Assembly: GCA_963422465.1 (NCBI GenBank)
Contig: OY730172.1
Span: 1,860,001-1,924,000 of the forward strand
DNA: 64,000 nucleotides
Source: Lichina pygmaea
Lineage: Eukaryota > Ascomycota > Lichinomycetes > Lichinales > Lichinaceae
Direction of reading: 5' to 3'
The notes beneath the pieces were generated by a model. It searched no databases. It saw only the letters and a program-made list of their open reading frames with translations, and was not told where the DNA came from. This document shows, in pieces, positions 11,503 to 21,565 of this stretch (its first letter is position 1; the number at the start of each line of letters is the position of its first letter). A program made the position numbers and the translations under genes.

Positions 11503-14500
11503 GTGGCTCCCAGGTATTTTCCGAGTCTGGGTAGTCTTTCCACTTGACAAGGTATCGCTGACCTTTTCTCTTCAGGATCTGTTCAGCCTCAAATTCCTGT
11601 TCTTCCTCTGGTTGGTAATGAAATGTTTCCTGCAAGGGTGTGCTCTGGTCGGCTAATTCGATCATTGAGATGTGAAAGTTTGGGTGTACCCGAGCGTCTC
11701 TCGGTAGTCGCAGTCTGATGTTGACTGGTCCAGTTCTTTCTTCGACTGAAAATGGTCCGACCTTGACATGGTCCAGTTTCTTTGTTCTTGGTTTCTTGAC
11801 TTTCCAATTTTTTGTGAGGAGGTAGACTTTATCCCCCTTCTTCAGCTGAGGTGCCATTTTCGATTTTTTGTCCATTTGGCGTTGCATCTTTTCTGAGGTC
11901 TCTTGAAGGTAAAGCCTCATCATCGTGTGCGTTTGTCGTAGGAGCTTGTCATGTTGGAGTGCTTTCTCCACGTTTGGTGAAGCTCTGCTTGGCATTCCGA
12001 TGTTTGCGTGTTGTCCAAAATTGGCAAAGAATAGCGATTCCTTTGTTGAGTCTGATCTGTGCTGGTTGATTGCCAGCTGTGCCACTGGTAATAATTGTAC
12101 CCAATTGCTGTGGGTCTGGTTGATGTAATGCCGCAAATAAGTCTCCAGGACTTGGTTTGCTCGCTCTGTCTGGCTGTCAGTTCGTGGGTGGTAGGCTGTA
12201 GACATCTTGGGTTTTGTTCCCATGGCTGCACTGATTGTTTTCCAGTAGTTGGATGTGAAGAGTTTGTCTCTGTCAGTAATGACCGTGATTGGAACTCCGT
12301 GGTCCCTGACTAATCTGTCCAGTAGGAGGTATCCCAACTGCTCTGCTGTGTGGGTTTCCTTGAATGGTACCACTATTAGGTATTTTGTGAATCTGTCCAC
12401 AATCACCATAATTGAGTCGTAGGTGATTCCTGTGACTGGGTCTTTGGACTTGGGTAGCTTTGTGATGAAGTCCATTGACACATCTTCCCACGGGCCTTTC
12501 AGTATTGTGTTCGGGTGTCCTTCTCTGTATGGCTTATGTCTTCCATGTTTGTTTTTCTGGCATAGTAGACATTTGTTGATGTAGCTTGTGACATGTTGTC
12601 AGAGATTGATGACATTGTTCCCTGCCCATTGGATCAGGTCTGTGGTTTTGGTGATTCCTGGGTGACCATGTGCTGGATTATCGTGGTAGTTCCTTATTAG
12701 TTCTTCAGTGTCTTCTGCCGTGAGCTCGTTGATCTGTGGTTGAGGTACCAGGTTTCCTTGCTGGTCCTGCTGTAAGATCGTTCCTTGGCGTTCATCATCT
12801 TCCATGTGGTCTTTTTGTCGGCTTAGTGTGTCTGCTCTCCTATTGTCTTGTCCAGGGGTGTACAAGATCTTGAACTTGTGTTGCCCTAGGAGTTCAGCCC
12901 ATCTGACTTGCCGTCTGTTCAGCTTCTTGGTTGTCATGAACGTTGTCAGATTCTTGTGGTCTGTGAGAATGGTGAGTTCAGAACTGCTTTCCGCGTACAC
13001 TCTCCAGTGTTTGAGTGCGTTGACGACTGCCAGTAGCTCTTTGTCGTGGATATCATAGTTTCGTTCCGCTTGTGACATTTTGCGTGAGTAGTAGGCAACT
13101 GGGTGCCACTTGCCGTCTGCCTGTTGGCATAGACATGCTCCCACTGCTTGATCTGAAGTGTCTGTCTCGATTCGTGTTGGTTGGCCTGTCTTGAAGTTGA
13201 GGAGAACTGGTTCCTTGGCGCAAGCGTCCTTGAGCTGTTGGAATGCTTTTTGTTGTCTCTCTGTCCACCGGTACTCCACGTCCTTCTTCGTGAGTTCTGT
13301 CAGTGGAGTTGCCATCTGTGAGTAGTTCTTGATGAACTGTCAGTTGAAGTTGGCAAATCCTAGGAAGGCTTGTACTTCCTTAACTGATGTCGGTGTTGGC
13401 CATTGCTGAATCGCTTTGATTTTCTCAGGGTCAATCTTGATCCCTTCGATCCCTATGATGTATCCGAGGAATTCAACTTCCGGTTTGTTGAACTTGCATT
13501 TCTTCAGGTTGAGCTTGAGCCCTGCCTCTTGTAGGCATCGTAGAACATCCTTCACATGTTTGGTATGTTCCTGTTGCGTGTTCGAGTAGACAAGAATGTC
13601 ATCCAGGTAGGCGATAGCTGTTTGGTCCAGGTGTGCTCTGATGATGTTGTTGATCAATGCTTGACATGTTGCTGGTGCGTTTGTGAGTCCGAATGGCATA
13701 ACCAGATACTTGTAGTGTCCGTATCGGGTTCTGAAGGCTGTCTTCCATTCTTCTTCTTTTTTCATGCGTATCAGGTTGTATGCTCCTTTCAAGTCCAGCT
13801 TGGTAAAGATTGTAGCTTGGCTGATCCTGTCTCGCAATTCGTTCGCATTTGGCAACGGATATCAGTTCTTGATGGTAATGTTGTTGAGTTTCCTGTAGTC
13901 CACACAAAGTCGAAGACTTCCGTCTTTCTTTGGTGCAAATAGTATCGGGTATCCTGCTGGCGATTGAGATTCTCGAATGAAACCCTTTTTCAGGTTTTCC
14001 TCCAGGTACTCGCGAAGTACTTGGAGCTCTTTCTCTGATAACTGGTAAATTGGTCCAAATCCTGGCTCTGTCCCTAGTTGCAACTTGATCTCATGATCCC
14101 AAGGTTGGTGCTTAGGCAACGCTGCTGTCGTTGTCTCTTCCTGAAAGAGGTTATCATACCCAGGTCAGTACTCTTCAGGGATCTCCAGAGGGTTAACAAC
14201 TTCCTCTCTCTTCATCTCTGACTGTTTGGCCACCTGGTTCCGGGGTGTGCCTGTCAAGGCGGACCTCTTCTTTTGAGAGTCGTCCTTTCTGTCGGTGAGG
14301 TTCCACTGAGGACTCCTTCCCTCATCTGTCCACGCCTTCTGCGGCTGGTAACAGGTCTGAGCTGTGTTGTTAGTGCAGTTCCTAAACGTGAGTACTCCTG
14401 TCTTCCAGTTAACAACTGGGTTGTGCTTCTTTAGCCAAGGCATCCCCAAGTAGATATCCTGAGTGGCCAACTCGACAATATCAAGGTGGATCCTTTCAGC

Positions 14501-14713
14501 ATGGTGTCCGGTAACCATTTCCATTGGCTGCGTCTCATGGCAGACTAGCTCTGTCTGTCCATTTGCCATCGCGAGCTGATAGGGCTGCTGCTTGCGTCTC
14601 CTTCCAGTGCCGAGGGTGTCGTAAAGTTGTCTTGAAATGTAGTTTCCACTGGCTCCAGAGTCAACAAGTGCGTATGTCTGTATCGGTGTGTTGGCGTATA
14701 GTGACACAGGCAA
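11444..14713 (-). pseudogene. Gypsy element 1 pol (PR-RT-RH-IN-chromodomain), four TGA stops
   Basis: One continuous reading frame from 14713 to 11444 broken only by TGA at 14165-14167, 13862-13864, 13340-13342 and 12599-12601. Protease DSGASGNY is near the start. RT has [30 protein letters not shown] and AYLDDILVY. RNase H follows (ETDTSDQAVGACL), then the integrase zinc region, the core (SMDFITKLP, VITDRDKLFTSNYW) and a C-terminal chromodomain (QILKRKGQRYLVKWKDYP). Two of the TGA codons sit where RT families have a conserved Arg (the KN-R-YPLP motif and the FY-R-RF motif). The frame is -1 relative to gag. Not functional as a single polyprotein without readthrough. Confidence 0.9.
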
Positions 14714-14973
14714 TCACAGGTGCTTTGTGTTGCTAGGGGTCATGTTGTTGAGCTCCCGATGTCACCCCTTGACAAGGGAGTTCAGTCTTTTCCTGATTGA
14801 AGTGTCTTTCCACTGACTGGGCAATGGGTCCAGCCATTCCCATCAGTCCTGAGGAATCTGTTCATGAATTTGTCTTGCTGATGCTTGTCACATCCAGGCT
14901 TGAGGCAGTACTGCCAATTGTCAACATAGCAGTTGTAGTTGTTGCCTTGCTGTAGGAACATGAGGCGTTCGTG
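14714..14973 (-). other. Gag-pol junction of element 1
   Basis: Between the gag stop and the first pol Met used above. The pol frame can be followed upstream through part of this stretch but with stops, so the true fusion or shift point is not clear. Confidence 0.4.
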
Positions 14974-16281
14974 CTAATCATGTGTGTGCCCGGGGAATGC
15001 GGTGTGTTGGCGTTTGTCCCAAAGATGGATCTCACACGCATCCTTCTTGCAATCGACCCAATGCTTGTGGCAGGTGGCGTGGTAGGGTGAATGTCCTCCG
15101 TACCTTCGTAGTTGTTCGTGGTAGGTGCAGTAGTGCCTTGTGCAAAACCTCCACTGTAGTTCGCCGTGCCGTAGATTTCGTGGGTCCATGCTGTAAGCAT
15201 AGCTTCCTTGTGGTATTTCTTCTTTGATAGACGCGGGTTTGTCTCGGTCCCCATCAGAGGTGGTTAAGGGCTCCTGTCCCTTGTCCTGACCTGTTAGTTC
15301 TGGTAGGTCCTTGCGTCCTGATGTTGCCAGTTGGTGGGCTGCTTCCAATATCTGATCGTAGTCGTCCCATTGTTTGAGGGATAGCTGAGCCTCTCCTGGT
15401 GAGTCCTCTGGCTTGATGACATTCCAGTCTCCGTCGAGTGTATTAAGTTGCTGTCGGTGCACCTTGTTCTTTGAACGACAGTCTTTCGCCATGTGGCCTA
15501 GCTTGCCACAGGCATAGCACTTCAGTGCTTTCCTCTTTTTGTTGTTCCTTCCCTTTGTGAACCTTCCCTTGTGGTGGACTGCATCCAGTTCCATGGGTGC
15601 ATAGCCATATGGGTCATGTGGTGGTGCCTTGTTAGGCGGCTTGTAGTGGTTGCTCACATGCCATGCGGGGTGGCTGTATCCTCCGTCGTGGCGTTTCTCC
15701 ATCACTCGCTCGAATAGTTTGTCATCGATGTCGATTGCTTGTGCGATGAGCTCGTCCAGTGTGTCGACCACTTGTCCGTCGAAGGTAATTTCATCCTTCA
15801 TGTTTTCCTTGAGTCCACGTCAGTACATGACCATCAGGGCGTTGTCGTCCCAATCAGTCAGTACTGAGTATTGTTTGAACTGCGTGGTGTACTCTGCGGC
15901 TGAGCGTTGTTGCTTGATGTGCTGGATCATTCGTATAGCCACTTTGTCTTTGTTAGATGGTCCAAGGATCCTTTTGATCTTGTCCTTGAATTGCGTCCAT
16001 TTTGTCATCCATTCTGATGTGCCGTCGTGGTCTCTGTTTCCTGAGAGATGTTTGTTGACGTAGGGCTTGATCCATCGATAAGCATTGCCTCTCATGTAAG
16101 TGGTTGCGAAGAGGGGCCACTTTTCCTTAGGCAGCTTCATCTCTGGTTGGAATTGAAAGTAGACTTGGAGTTGCATGAGCCAGTCGTCAACCTTGTTTCT
16201 TTCGCCGTAGAACAGGTCTGGCTTGGCGACGCTAATCTTTCCATCTGGGAAGTTGGGGTTGGTTGCTCCTGAGGTACTCAT
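14974..16281 (-). pseudogene. Gypsy element 1 gag with one TGA
   Basis: Starts MSTSGATNPNFPDGK at 16281, just inside the 5' LTR. A capsid-like helical region (YFQFQPEMKLPKEKW, FATTYMRGNAYRW) leads to a TGA at 15820-15822 and the frame then continues unchanged. The zinc knuckle CYACGKLGHMAKDC is near the middle. The C-terminal part is rich in Cys and His (HYCTYHEQ, CHKHWVDCKKDAC). It would form the particle shell and bind RNA. Pol lies in the -1 frame downstream. Confidence 0.85.
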
Positions 16282-16299
16282 CCTTGAGGGTCTTCAAAG

Positions 16300-16856
16300 T
16301 GTTGCGGTCTGTACTGTACTGTCCTATCCGAGTATAGGATTAGGGTGAGAGGTGGAAGGCGGGTTGGTTCTTGCAGGAGAGGAGTGTCAAGGAGCGCGAA
16401 GAGGTTTGGTGGAACGTGGTGGTGGTGACACCTGATCAATGGCTTTGTACAAAGGATTGTATTGAAGTAGATCTAGTTGTCTGGATCACAACATGAGTTG
16501 AAGACGATCATTCCATAAGGGAACTATCGCCGGACTATATAGTGCTGGCCTGTCAAGACAATCAAGATTGTCTCGACAGTCTCGACGTCGAGACAGGTGA
16601 GATTGTCTTGACGGTCCCACCATGTTATGCACCCTGCGTCGAGACGGGTGAGATTGTCTTGATGCTTCATGCATCCTGCGTCGAGACGGGTGAGATTGTC
16701 TCGATGCTTCATGCATCATGCGTCGAGACTTCCGTGTGTGTCTCGACAGTCACGTGACCCCTTGTTGGTTGGTCACTTGACTTCCATGGTGTCCTCTTGC
16801 CTGGCCCGCGGCCTGATTGCCTATAAATGAGTGGCTCCCATCCCTGGGTCGTAACA
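16300..16856 (-). repeat. 5' LTR of gypsy element 1
   Basis: 557 bp, TGTTGCGG...GGTCGTAACA. Compared with the left LTR it has several C-to-T changes at CpG sites (ccgtaccg to ctgtactg, ggcg to ggtg, ctcg to cttg), plus a few other substitutions and a one-base indel. Confidence 0.9.
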
Positions 16857-16861
16857 TTTTT

Positions 16862-17690
16862 CCAGGGTTCTTGCAGAGTGATGATGTCCACTTCCTGTAG
16901 TCTAGGGTTTGCCAGTAGAAGTTCTTGGCATGTCTGGCTTTTCTGGACATTGTACTGGAGAAGATTAAGTGTGGAGTAACTTATTAATCTTCTTGGCTAA
17001 AGTCTTCTAAGATCTCAGTAGCTTTTTTTCTGGGTATGTTAATTTGGAACTCTGAGTTCTGTGCAAGTGGGAAAGTGGGGAGCTGAGTGTTCAGTCTTAA
17101 GCTTGAGCATGCTCTTAGTACTTCCCCTTGTTTTCTTTTCTTAGCCTCTTGTCTGTCTTGTAGACTTGGCCTTTTTTCTTGTGTTAAGGGAGTCTGAGGT
17201 AGAGCTAGTCTGGGAGCTGTTGTGTACTTCTCTGGTCTTGCTAGCCATGCCTCCCTTACTTTCTGGATTGCTTCCTGTTTTTTCTGGCAGGACTTTGACC
17301 AGGCTGGGTGGTTTCCCTTGCAGTTTGCATATTTTGGTGTTAGAGTTTCTGGAGAAGTCTGGCAGTCTCTTCTGGCATACTTTCCTCCACAGGCTGTGAA
17401 CTGGGCTTGGGCTTGGTAAGTGTGTGCTTGGTGTCCAAACCTAGCACATTTGTAGTACTGGGTGACTGATGTTACTAGCAGGGCTGGTTCTACCTTATGT
17501 AGAGTGTATCCTAGAACTACTCCTTTCTTAATTAGAAGGTTTGCTTGCTCTGGGGTGGCTAGATCCAGATGTAGAGATGTGACTGGCTTCTGGAGGAGTT
17601 TGGCTTTTCTGGACCAGTCGGTTCTTAGGATATTGACCTTACTTTCCATCCCAAAGCCAATCAGTCCAAGAGCTACTGCTAGCAACCTCA
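16862..17690 (-). mobile_element. LINE 5' part: ORF1 end and start of endonuclease
   Basis: Continues, across the gypsy insertion, the minus-strand fragment at 10183-10399. It contains the end of ORF1 and the start of the endonuclease domain (LLQYNVQKS, then EVDIITLQEPWKN). The right edge abuts the plus-strand LINE at about 17686, giving a head-to-head junction at ctagcaacctcagc. Confidence 0.8.
16984..17685 (-). pseudogene. LINE ORF1 (gag-like), 5' truncated
   Basis: 233 codons without a stop. Shows the Tad1-type ORF1 layout: a VxxLHLDLATPEQANxLI-type segment, then degenerate zinc knuckles. The first knuckle reads YYKCARFGHQAHTY, in which the outer cysteines have become Tyr; ACGGKYARRDC and ANCKGNHPAWSKSC follow. 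The C-terminus is Lys-rich. The initial Met is internal to the family, so the 5' end is missing. The protein would normally bind the LINE RNA; loss of zinc ligands suggests decay. Confidence 0.75.
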
Positions 17691-17702
17691 GCTCTCCAAG
17701 AG

Positions 17703-20402
17703 GTGGACATTATTGCACTTCAAGAGCCCTGGAAAAACCCTCACCTAGAAACAAGCACTTCAACTGTTTTCTCTTCCTTTCTTCCTCTCTACTGTTCAGA
17801 GATTGGCAGAACACTTTTTCTTATTAATAAAAATCTGAAACTCTCTTCTCTTCATCCTACCTTCTGGAATAAAGACTTTGTTTCTCTTGAAATCTACTTG
17901 GAAAACTCTTCTACTTCTCTTTGGGTACATAATCTCTACTTCACCCCATCAAGTCAAGAAAACTACACAGAGGCATCAGAAGCTCTTCTCTGTTTACTCC
18001 AAAATGCTTTACAAGAACAAGGACAGCATATTCTTCTCACAGACTCAAATCTTCACCACCCAGACTGGTCAAAGAAAAGAAGACTGTACTCTGAGACTGC
18101 AAACAAGTTTCAAGACCTAATGAAAGATTTAAATCTGGATTTAGCTATTGCACCTTTCACCCCTACCAGAGCAAGATCTCTTTCTGAAAAACCATGTTCT
18201 GCTATTGATCTGTCTTTTATTTCTTCTTCTCTTTCTAACTCTCTGATTTTCTCTAAAGTGGCTCTTCAGTTCTTTCATGGGTCTGACCACAGACCTGTAC
18301 TAACCTGCCTGGACCTGGATCCTCCAAGGAAAATCTGGAAACCAGAAAGAAACTGGAGAACACTGGACTCAAACCTTGCAAGAGTAGAGTGTGAGAAGCT
18401 ACACCTGCCCTTCCACTTCCAAGACAAATATGAAGTGGATGAGTACTTGGAGTATCTTGACAACTTTCTCCAAGAAATAGCAAGCAAATCCACACAGCTC
18501 CAGAAGCAATCTGGCCACTCAGTTCCCTGGTGGAATCAAGAGATCCAAAACAAGGTTAAAGAGGAAAGAAGAGTAAGAAGAAAAGTGCAAAAAAGGCAAG
18601 CAAGTCAAGAGGAACTTGAGCAAGCAACTAAGCTCAAGAAAAAGGCAGTCAGAGATGGAAAACAGAACACTTTCAGACACCAAATCCATGAGCTGGCCAG
18701 CTCTTCAAAGTTCTGGAAGCTTGCAAAGTGGGGAAAGTCCAAAGCCAACAAGACTCCTGATCTTCCTCTGGTTCCTGACCTGGAAACACAAGAAGGAATA
18801 GCCAAAACCTTTGAGGAAAAGACTAAAGCCTTCTCACAGCAGTTCTTTCCAAAAGCTCTAGTTCCAGAACCAGGCTCAGAAAGCTCCCAGACTATCTCTG
18901 AGATACAGCTCTCCCAGGAGGTAACATGTGAAGAAGTGGAGCAAATTCTGGCCAAGAAGAAACCTTTCACAGCAGGAGGGAGAGATAAGCTGCCAAATGG
19001 ATTTCTGAGAGCTCTGGGGCCTAGGTTCTGCCAAGCTCTAGCTATTCTGACTTCAACATGCTGGAAACTGGAGTACTTCCCTGAAAGATTTAAGAGTGCA
19101 AAAACAGTCTGCTTGAGGAAACCTGGCAAGGGAACCTACAATCAAGCTAAAGCCTGGCGCCCTATAGCTCTGCTAAACACAACAGGCAAGCTGATGGAAG
19201 CTATTGCTGCAGCCAGACTAAGCAAGATAGCAGAAGAAGCTGGACTATTGCCAGATATCCAGATGGGCTTTAGGAAAGGAAGATCCACAGAAGCAGCACT
19301 TTTCCTTCTAACCTCCCAAGTGGAAAAAGTCTGGAAGGAAGGCATGGTTGCATCCCTACTCTCACTGGATATCTCAGGAGCCTATGACAGAGTTCTCCCC
19401 AAGATACTACAGCAAATTCTGAAAAGAAAAGGAATACCTGCCTGGCTAGCTTCCTGGATCTACTCCTTCTGTGATAAGTGCTCTACCACTCTTGTCTTTG
19501 ATGATTCTGAGTCTTGTTCAATTCCTATTCATTGTGGAGTTCCTCAAGGTTCTCCATTATCCCCTATTCTTTTTCTATTCTACATTTCTGAATTGCATGA
19601 GACTGTGCATACTCCCTCTTCTGGTGTATCTGCCCTGGGGTTTGCAGATGATACAAATCTGCTTGCTTTTGGTCACTCCTTGAAAAGTAACCTTCTGAAG
19701 TTAAAGAACACACACCTCAAATGTCTATCATGGGCTGCAAGACATGGAATAGTCTTCTCTCCTGAGAAATATGAAATACTTTATTTTTCCAGAAGAAGAT
19801 CAGACAATCTTCAGCTCAAGCTCAGACTGGGGAATGTGATTCTCAAACCAAAAGAAGAAGTGTGAGTACTTGGAGTGTACCTAGATGCAAAGCTCCACTG
19901 GCACAAACACCAGAGGATTATTCTTCAAAAAGTACAGAAAGCACTCTCTTCTCTTTCTAGAACTTCCTATTCTACTTGGGGCTTTCCAGTTCACACATCA
20001 CGTCTGGTGTACACTGCTATACTGAGATCTCTACTGAGCTATGCAGTGGGGATCTGGTTTAACCCTCTAAGAAAATCCTCCAATATCTCTTCTCTTGTTT
20101 CATTTCAAAACAGATGCCTAAGACTTATTGGGGGTGCCTTCAAAGCCACTCCTTCTTTTCTATTAGAGAGTGAGCTTTTTCTTCTACCTCTAGACCTATA
20201 CTTTGAATTTCGCACTGCCTGTTTTCTTTCTTCTATTCAAAACTCCCCTCTCAAATACTTTCTTGACAGTATCTTTTCCACTATTTCCAGCTATGCCTCT
20301 CTCTTGAAGAAACTTTTAAAGGAATCCTCAACTATCTCTCCCAAGTGGAAATTCACTTGGTTAAGTCAAATAACTACTAACCAGGCTAGTTCAAAGAAAT
20401 AA
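17703..20402 (+). pseudogene. LINE ORF2: endonuclease and reverse transcriptase
   Basis: The AP-endonuclease domain shows LQEPW, LLTDSNLHHPDW and GSDHRPVLT. RT shows WRPIALLNTTGKLMEA, GFRKGRSTEAA, SLDISGAYD, CGVPQGSPLSPILF and the catalytic GFADDTNL. A TGA at 19863-19865 separates the RT from VYLDAKLHWHKHQ and the C-terminal part; the minus-strand copy at 28.9 kb has the same TGA. Further stops are TAA at 20400-20402 and another TAA at about 20436. After the gypsy insertion the frame continues at 26959-27318 with the CVCGQAEETAKHITSSC knuckle. No RNase H (DGS-type) motif seen. A dead copy as it stands. Confidence 0.88.
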
Positions 20403-20492
20403 CTACAAAAGCTCTTTACTAAAGAGTGGGAAGACTAATGGGAAGAGAAGAAAAGAAGAAGCTATCCAGGCTGGCAGACTTTCTGTCAAAAG

Positions 20493-20931
20493 TGTTAAGG
20501 GCCAGTCCACGTTCACACAGAATGTGGGTGGTCCTGTCTTCGACCGAGGAGGGCAGGGACTCAATAGATGAATAGCAAGTGGGGTAACTCTCTTGCTATT
20601 GTCGCTCGTAATGTGCGTTCAGCCTGGAGAGCTAATCCCTCCGGGCTCTTTGGGGGTCTTTATACAGATGCCCCAAGGGGGGGGGTCTCCTCGAGGGGTA
20701 TCATCCTTTTGCGTGGACGAGCTCCTCGCTTAGCTCCTGCTCGTCCACCGGACAAGCTCCTCGCTTAGCTCCTGCTCGTCCACCGGACGAGCTCCTCGCT
20801 TAGCTCCTGCTCGTCCACCGGACGAGCTCCTCGCTTAGCTCTTGCTCGTCCACCGGATCGGTCGGATGTTGTTCCGCATGACTCACACCTCTCCCTCGCT
20901 TACCTGGGCTGTTCCGGCCTAGGCCTTAACA
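20493..20931 (-). repeat. 3' LTR of gypsy element 2, with 35-bp tandem units
   Basis: Ends TGTTAAGGG...CCTTAACA, with an extended terminal inverted repeat (TGTTAAGG/CCTTAACA). Four copies of a 35-bp unit beginning ggacgagctcctcgc lie at about 20717-20857. Each carries ggacgagc and its inverted match gctcgtcc, so hairpins are possible. Units are joined by CCACCGG, which contains CCGG. Confidence 0.92.
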
Positions 20932-20992
20932 CTATCCCCTCCCTCCAAGGGTTCTGTCCCCAGATCCTTTTTGTTCCTGCTCCTCTTTTGCC

Positions 20993-21565
20993 ATGAACCA
21001 AAGCCAGACAACTCGAACTCGTCGTCGCGGTTTTCTCTCTTGTCGTGTTGGCAAAATGGGCAAGGAATCAAAAATCGCATGCGGTGCTTGTTGTCGCGAC
21101 CACGCCAAGTGTGTCGTGAGTTCTGCATCGTCTTTTTGTCGTCGGTGCATCGAGAAGGGTCGTCGCTGCGACCTTCATCTCTCGGAATCGGAATGGAAGA
21201 AGATGGAGCTTGAGCGTGAGCAGCTCGAGGCTCAGCTGCGGGAGACCGATGACCAACTGTCAAAACTGCTTCCCCGGCAGATCCGCCTCCGCCGGCAGCT
21301 GGGTCGTCTCTCACAGAAGGAGGCTGATGCCATCCGTCGTGAGCTGTCAGCCATCGAGGATCAAGAGTCCCTCGATGCTCAGGAACAAGAGGCCCTCCGC
21401 ATTATCCGCGAACGGGAGGCCCGTCAAGCTGCTGCTCCACTGTCCTTTGAGGACGTCTTCTCTTCGGAGGCTTTGGCTTCTCTCGAGCCGTTGTCTCCGT
21501 CGGACCTGGTCGCTGCGGATTTGCTCGGTGGTAATCCACCAGTTTCCGGTTCATCGCAGAGCTGA
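20993..21565 (+). CDS. Antisense Zn2Cys6-pattern protein of gypsy element 2
   Basis: An intact 190-residue ORF on the plus strand, 61 bp inside the 3' LTR, with its last 164 bp antisense to the pol chromodomain end. Start ATG 20993. Cysteines C30, C33, C40, C49, C52 and C59 fit C-x2-C-x6-C-x8-C-x2-C-x6-C, again the Zn(II)2Cys6 spacing, with an extra Cys (C34). A long charged helix region (about 65-145, ending EQEALRIIREREAR) is a probable coiled coil. The tail is acidic and Pro/Ser-rich. Position, strand, length, metal pattern and coiled coil all match the ORF at 11002-11502, although the sequences are well diverged. Likely role, by family analogy, is sequence-specific DNA binding, perhaps to the LTR; untested. 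Confidence 0.78.
   Translation: MNQSQTTRTRRRGFLSCRVGKMGKESKIACGACCRDHAKCVVSSASSFCRRCIEKGRRCDLHLSESEWKKMELEREQLEAQLRETDDQLSKLLPRQIRLRRQLGRLSQKEADAIRRELSAIEDQESLDAQEQEALRIIREREARQAAAPLSFEDVFSSEALASLEPLSPSDLVAADLLGGNPPVSGSSQS

Larger units (their letters stand above)
10400..16856 (-). mobile_element. Ty3/gypsy chromovirus 1, full length
   Basis: A 6.46 kb element bounded by LTRs 10400-10957 and 16300-16856 and by a ttttt duplication (10395-10399 and 16857-16861). Its insertion split a minus-strand LINE inside the endonuclease region. Gag and pol run on the minus strand in the order Gag, protease, RT, RNase H, integrase, chromodomain, which defines Ty3/gypsy and the chromovirus group. Gag has one in-frame TGA and pol four. 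An additional intact ORF lies on the plus strand beside the left (3') LTR. The LTRs differ mostly at CpG sites. Confidence 0.92.
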
